The position numbers and the translations under genes were made by a program. This document shows positions 4,854 through 5,930 of a stretch of DNA of 5,930 nucleotides, piece after piece. The first letter of the stretch is position 1. Each line of letters begins with the position of its first letter. The DNA lies in NCBI GenBank assembly GCA_020846575.1, contig JADLDQ010000155.1:1-5930 (forward strand), written 5' to 3'. The notes under the pieces were generated by a model that saw only the letters and a program-made list of their open reading frames with translations, was not told the origin of the DNA and made no database searches. This stretch comes from Burkholderiales bacterium (GTDB lineage: Bacteria; Pseudomonadota; Gammaproteobacteria; Burkholderiales; SG8-39).

Positions 4854-5828
4854 ATGAGGTGCATACAGCCCCTGCTTCGATCCGCAACCACCGCCCTGTG
4901 CGCCGCTGCCGCGCTGTGCGCCGCCGCCCAGGACTACCCGAGTCGCGAAATCCGCGCCATCAGCCCGGTTTCGCCCGGCTCGGGGGGCGACATTCTGGTG
5001 CGCTACTACGCGGACAAACTCTCCAGGCTCGCCGGCAAGCCGGTGATCGTGGACAACCGCGGCGGCGCCCAGGGCGTGGTCGGCACCGAGTACGCGGCGC
5101 GCCAGAAACCCGACGGCTACAGCATCCTCATCACCCCCGCGAGTTCGATGCTCGCCGCCCAGCCGCATTTCTTCCGGAAACTCTCCTTCGACCCTTTCAG
5201 GGACTTTGCCTCGGTGACGCCGCTGTCCTGGCTCGCGTTCGGCGTCGCGGTGGACGGCAAGAGCCCGATCCACACCATCGGGCAGCTGGTGGAATCTCTG
5301 AAGAACAAGACCGGCAACGGCTTCTACGGTAGCGGGAACAACACCGGACTGGGAACCGCCGAGCTGCTCAAGCAGATGGCCGGCCTGAAGACGGTCCAGG
5401 TGCCTTTCAAGACCTCGGCCCAGGGCGTGCAGGCGCTCGCCGGCGGGCAGATCGACTTCCTGGTGTGGGATGCGACCTTCATGAGCGGTCAGGCGCGCGC
5501 GGGACGCATCCGCATCCTCGCGGTCACCTCGCCGAGGCGCTCGAGCTCGCTGCCCGAGGTGCCCACCATGACCGAGTCGGGCTTCCCCGGATTCGAGATC
5601 ACCTCCTGGTGGGGCGTGGCGGTGCCCGCGGGCACGCCGCGGGCGATTATCGACAAGCTCGCCGGGTGGTTCCGGCAGATCGGGGAGATGGAGGAGACGC
5701 AGAAGTTCCTGCACAACGTCGCCACCGACGTGCTCACCGGCACGCCGGAGTCGATGGCGGTGATGCTGAAACAGGAGTACGAGCGCTGGGGGAAGCTGGT
5801 GAAGCTGGCGAACATCGAGCCGCAGTGA
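4854..5828 (+). CDS. Bug/TctC-family substrate-binding protein (second copy, distinct)
   Basis: Periplasmic solute receptor of 324 residues. The Sec signal peptide is about residues 1-25 (LCAAAALCAAA, cleavage likely AAA|QDYP); the two cysteines there do not make a good lipobox. Family motifs follow: YPSREIRAI, the ligand loop SPGSGGDILVR (Asp46), GKPVIVDNRGGAQGVVG (61-77), KPDGYS (85-90), and EVPTMTESGFPGFE near the C-terminus. It differs from the first Bug protein over most of its length, so this is not a local duplication. The pocket-side segment GGQIDFLVWDATFMSG replaces the proline-containing stretch (SMPLVLPHV) of the other copy, which suggests another ligand. It follows the tandem thioesterase on the same strand, so an acid released from a CoA ester, or its precursor, is a reasonable but unproven ligand. 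The start is set by GGAG six bases upstream; an upstream ATG at 4767 would place a charged extension before the signal peptide and is rejected. Confidence 0.95.
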   Translation: MRCIQPLLRSATTALCAAAALCAAAQDYPSREIRAISPVSPGSGGDILVRYYADKLSRLAGKPVIVDNRGGAQGVVGTEYAARQKPDGYSILITPASSMLAAQPHFFRKLSFDPFRDFASVTPLSWLAFGVAVDGKSPIHTIGQLVESLKNKTGNGFYGSGNNTGLGTAELLKQMAGLKTVQVPFKTSAQGVQALAGGQIDFLVWDATFMSGQARAGRIRILAVTSPRRSSSLPEVPTMTESGFPGFEITSWWGVAVPAGTPRAIIDKLAGWFRQIGEMEETQKFLHNVATDVLTGTPESMAVMLKQEYERWGKLVKLANIEPQ

Positions 5829-5841
5829 GTTTGCATTGAAG

Positions 5842-5860
5842 GCGATACCGCGGGTATCGC
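5842..5860 (+). terminator. Perfect 8-bp hairpin just after the second Bug gene (no U-run)
   Basis: GCGATACC (5842-5849), a three-base loop, and GGTATCGC (5853-5860), starting 14 bases after the stop codon. Its position suggests a transcript end or mRNA-protecting stem, but no T-tract follows. It could equally be a binding site for a dimeric regulator. A second inverted repeat lies close by, GCGCGAC (5894-5900) with GTCGCGC (5914-5920). Nothing else is seen in 5829-5930. Confidence 0.4.
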
Positions 5861-5930
5861 GATCCCCGGTCTCGTAGAGCAGGTGAGGGCGCGGCGCGAC
5901 AGTGGCACCCCCCGTCGCGCGGAATACTGA

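Noticed and set aside
4731..5714. Minus-strand open frame of 327 codons opposite the second Bug gene
   Set aside because: Antisense shadow; the plus-strand frame has the signal peptide, ribosome binding site and family motifs.

Overview
The window looks like chromosomal DNA of a GC-rich betaproteobacterium, most likely Burkholderiales-like. Two periplasmic receptors of the Bug (TctC-like) family lie 3 kb apart, a family greatly expanded in Bordetella and its relatives, and the whole stretch has a high-GC coding style. Taxonomy is inferred from gene families only.

Layout, left to right. (1) 2-256, plus strand: the C-terminal end of DsbB, cut by the window edge. (2) 256-408, plus strand: an orphan 50-residue C-terminus of a ComM/YifB-type Mg-chelatase-like ATPase, joined directly to the dsbB stop codon, probably a gene remnant. 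(3) 409-726: no convincing gene, but a concentration of nested inverted repeats. (4) 3375 down to 727, minus strand: a UspA-type stress protein, then (205 bp later) a complete nitrilase, then a Bug receptor whose ATG overlaps the nitrilase stop (ATGA). (5) 3376-3852: a 477-bp divergent control region. (6) 3853-5828, plus strand: a protein made of two tandem 4-hydroxybenzoyl-CoA-thioesterase-like hot-dog domains, then a second Bug receptor. (7) 5829-5930: hairpins, no gene seen.

How the genes may work together: each half of the divergent locus pairs a catabolic enzyme (nitrilase, or acyl-CoA thioesterase) with a secreted solute receptor. This suggests scavenging of nitriles, carboxylates or aromatic acids, with the receptors binding related acids in the periplasm. 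No TctA/TctB membrane partners are in view, so both receptors are orphans here. The universal stress protein at the head of the nitrilase side may be co-transcribed.

The most notable items are the tandem thioesterase (two gapless halves about 52% identical by hand count, both keeping the catalytic-loop aspartate), the translationally coupled nitrilase-receptor pair, the ComM remnant, and the structured non-coding gap after it. No RNA gene, insertion sequence, CRISPR array or clear novel multi-gene system was found.
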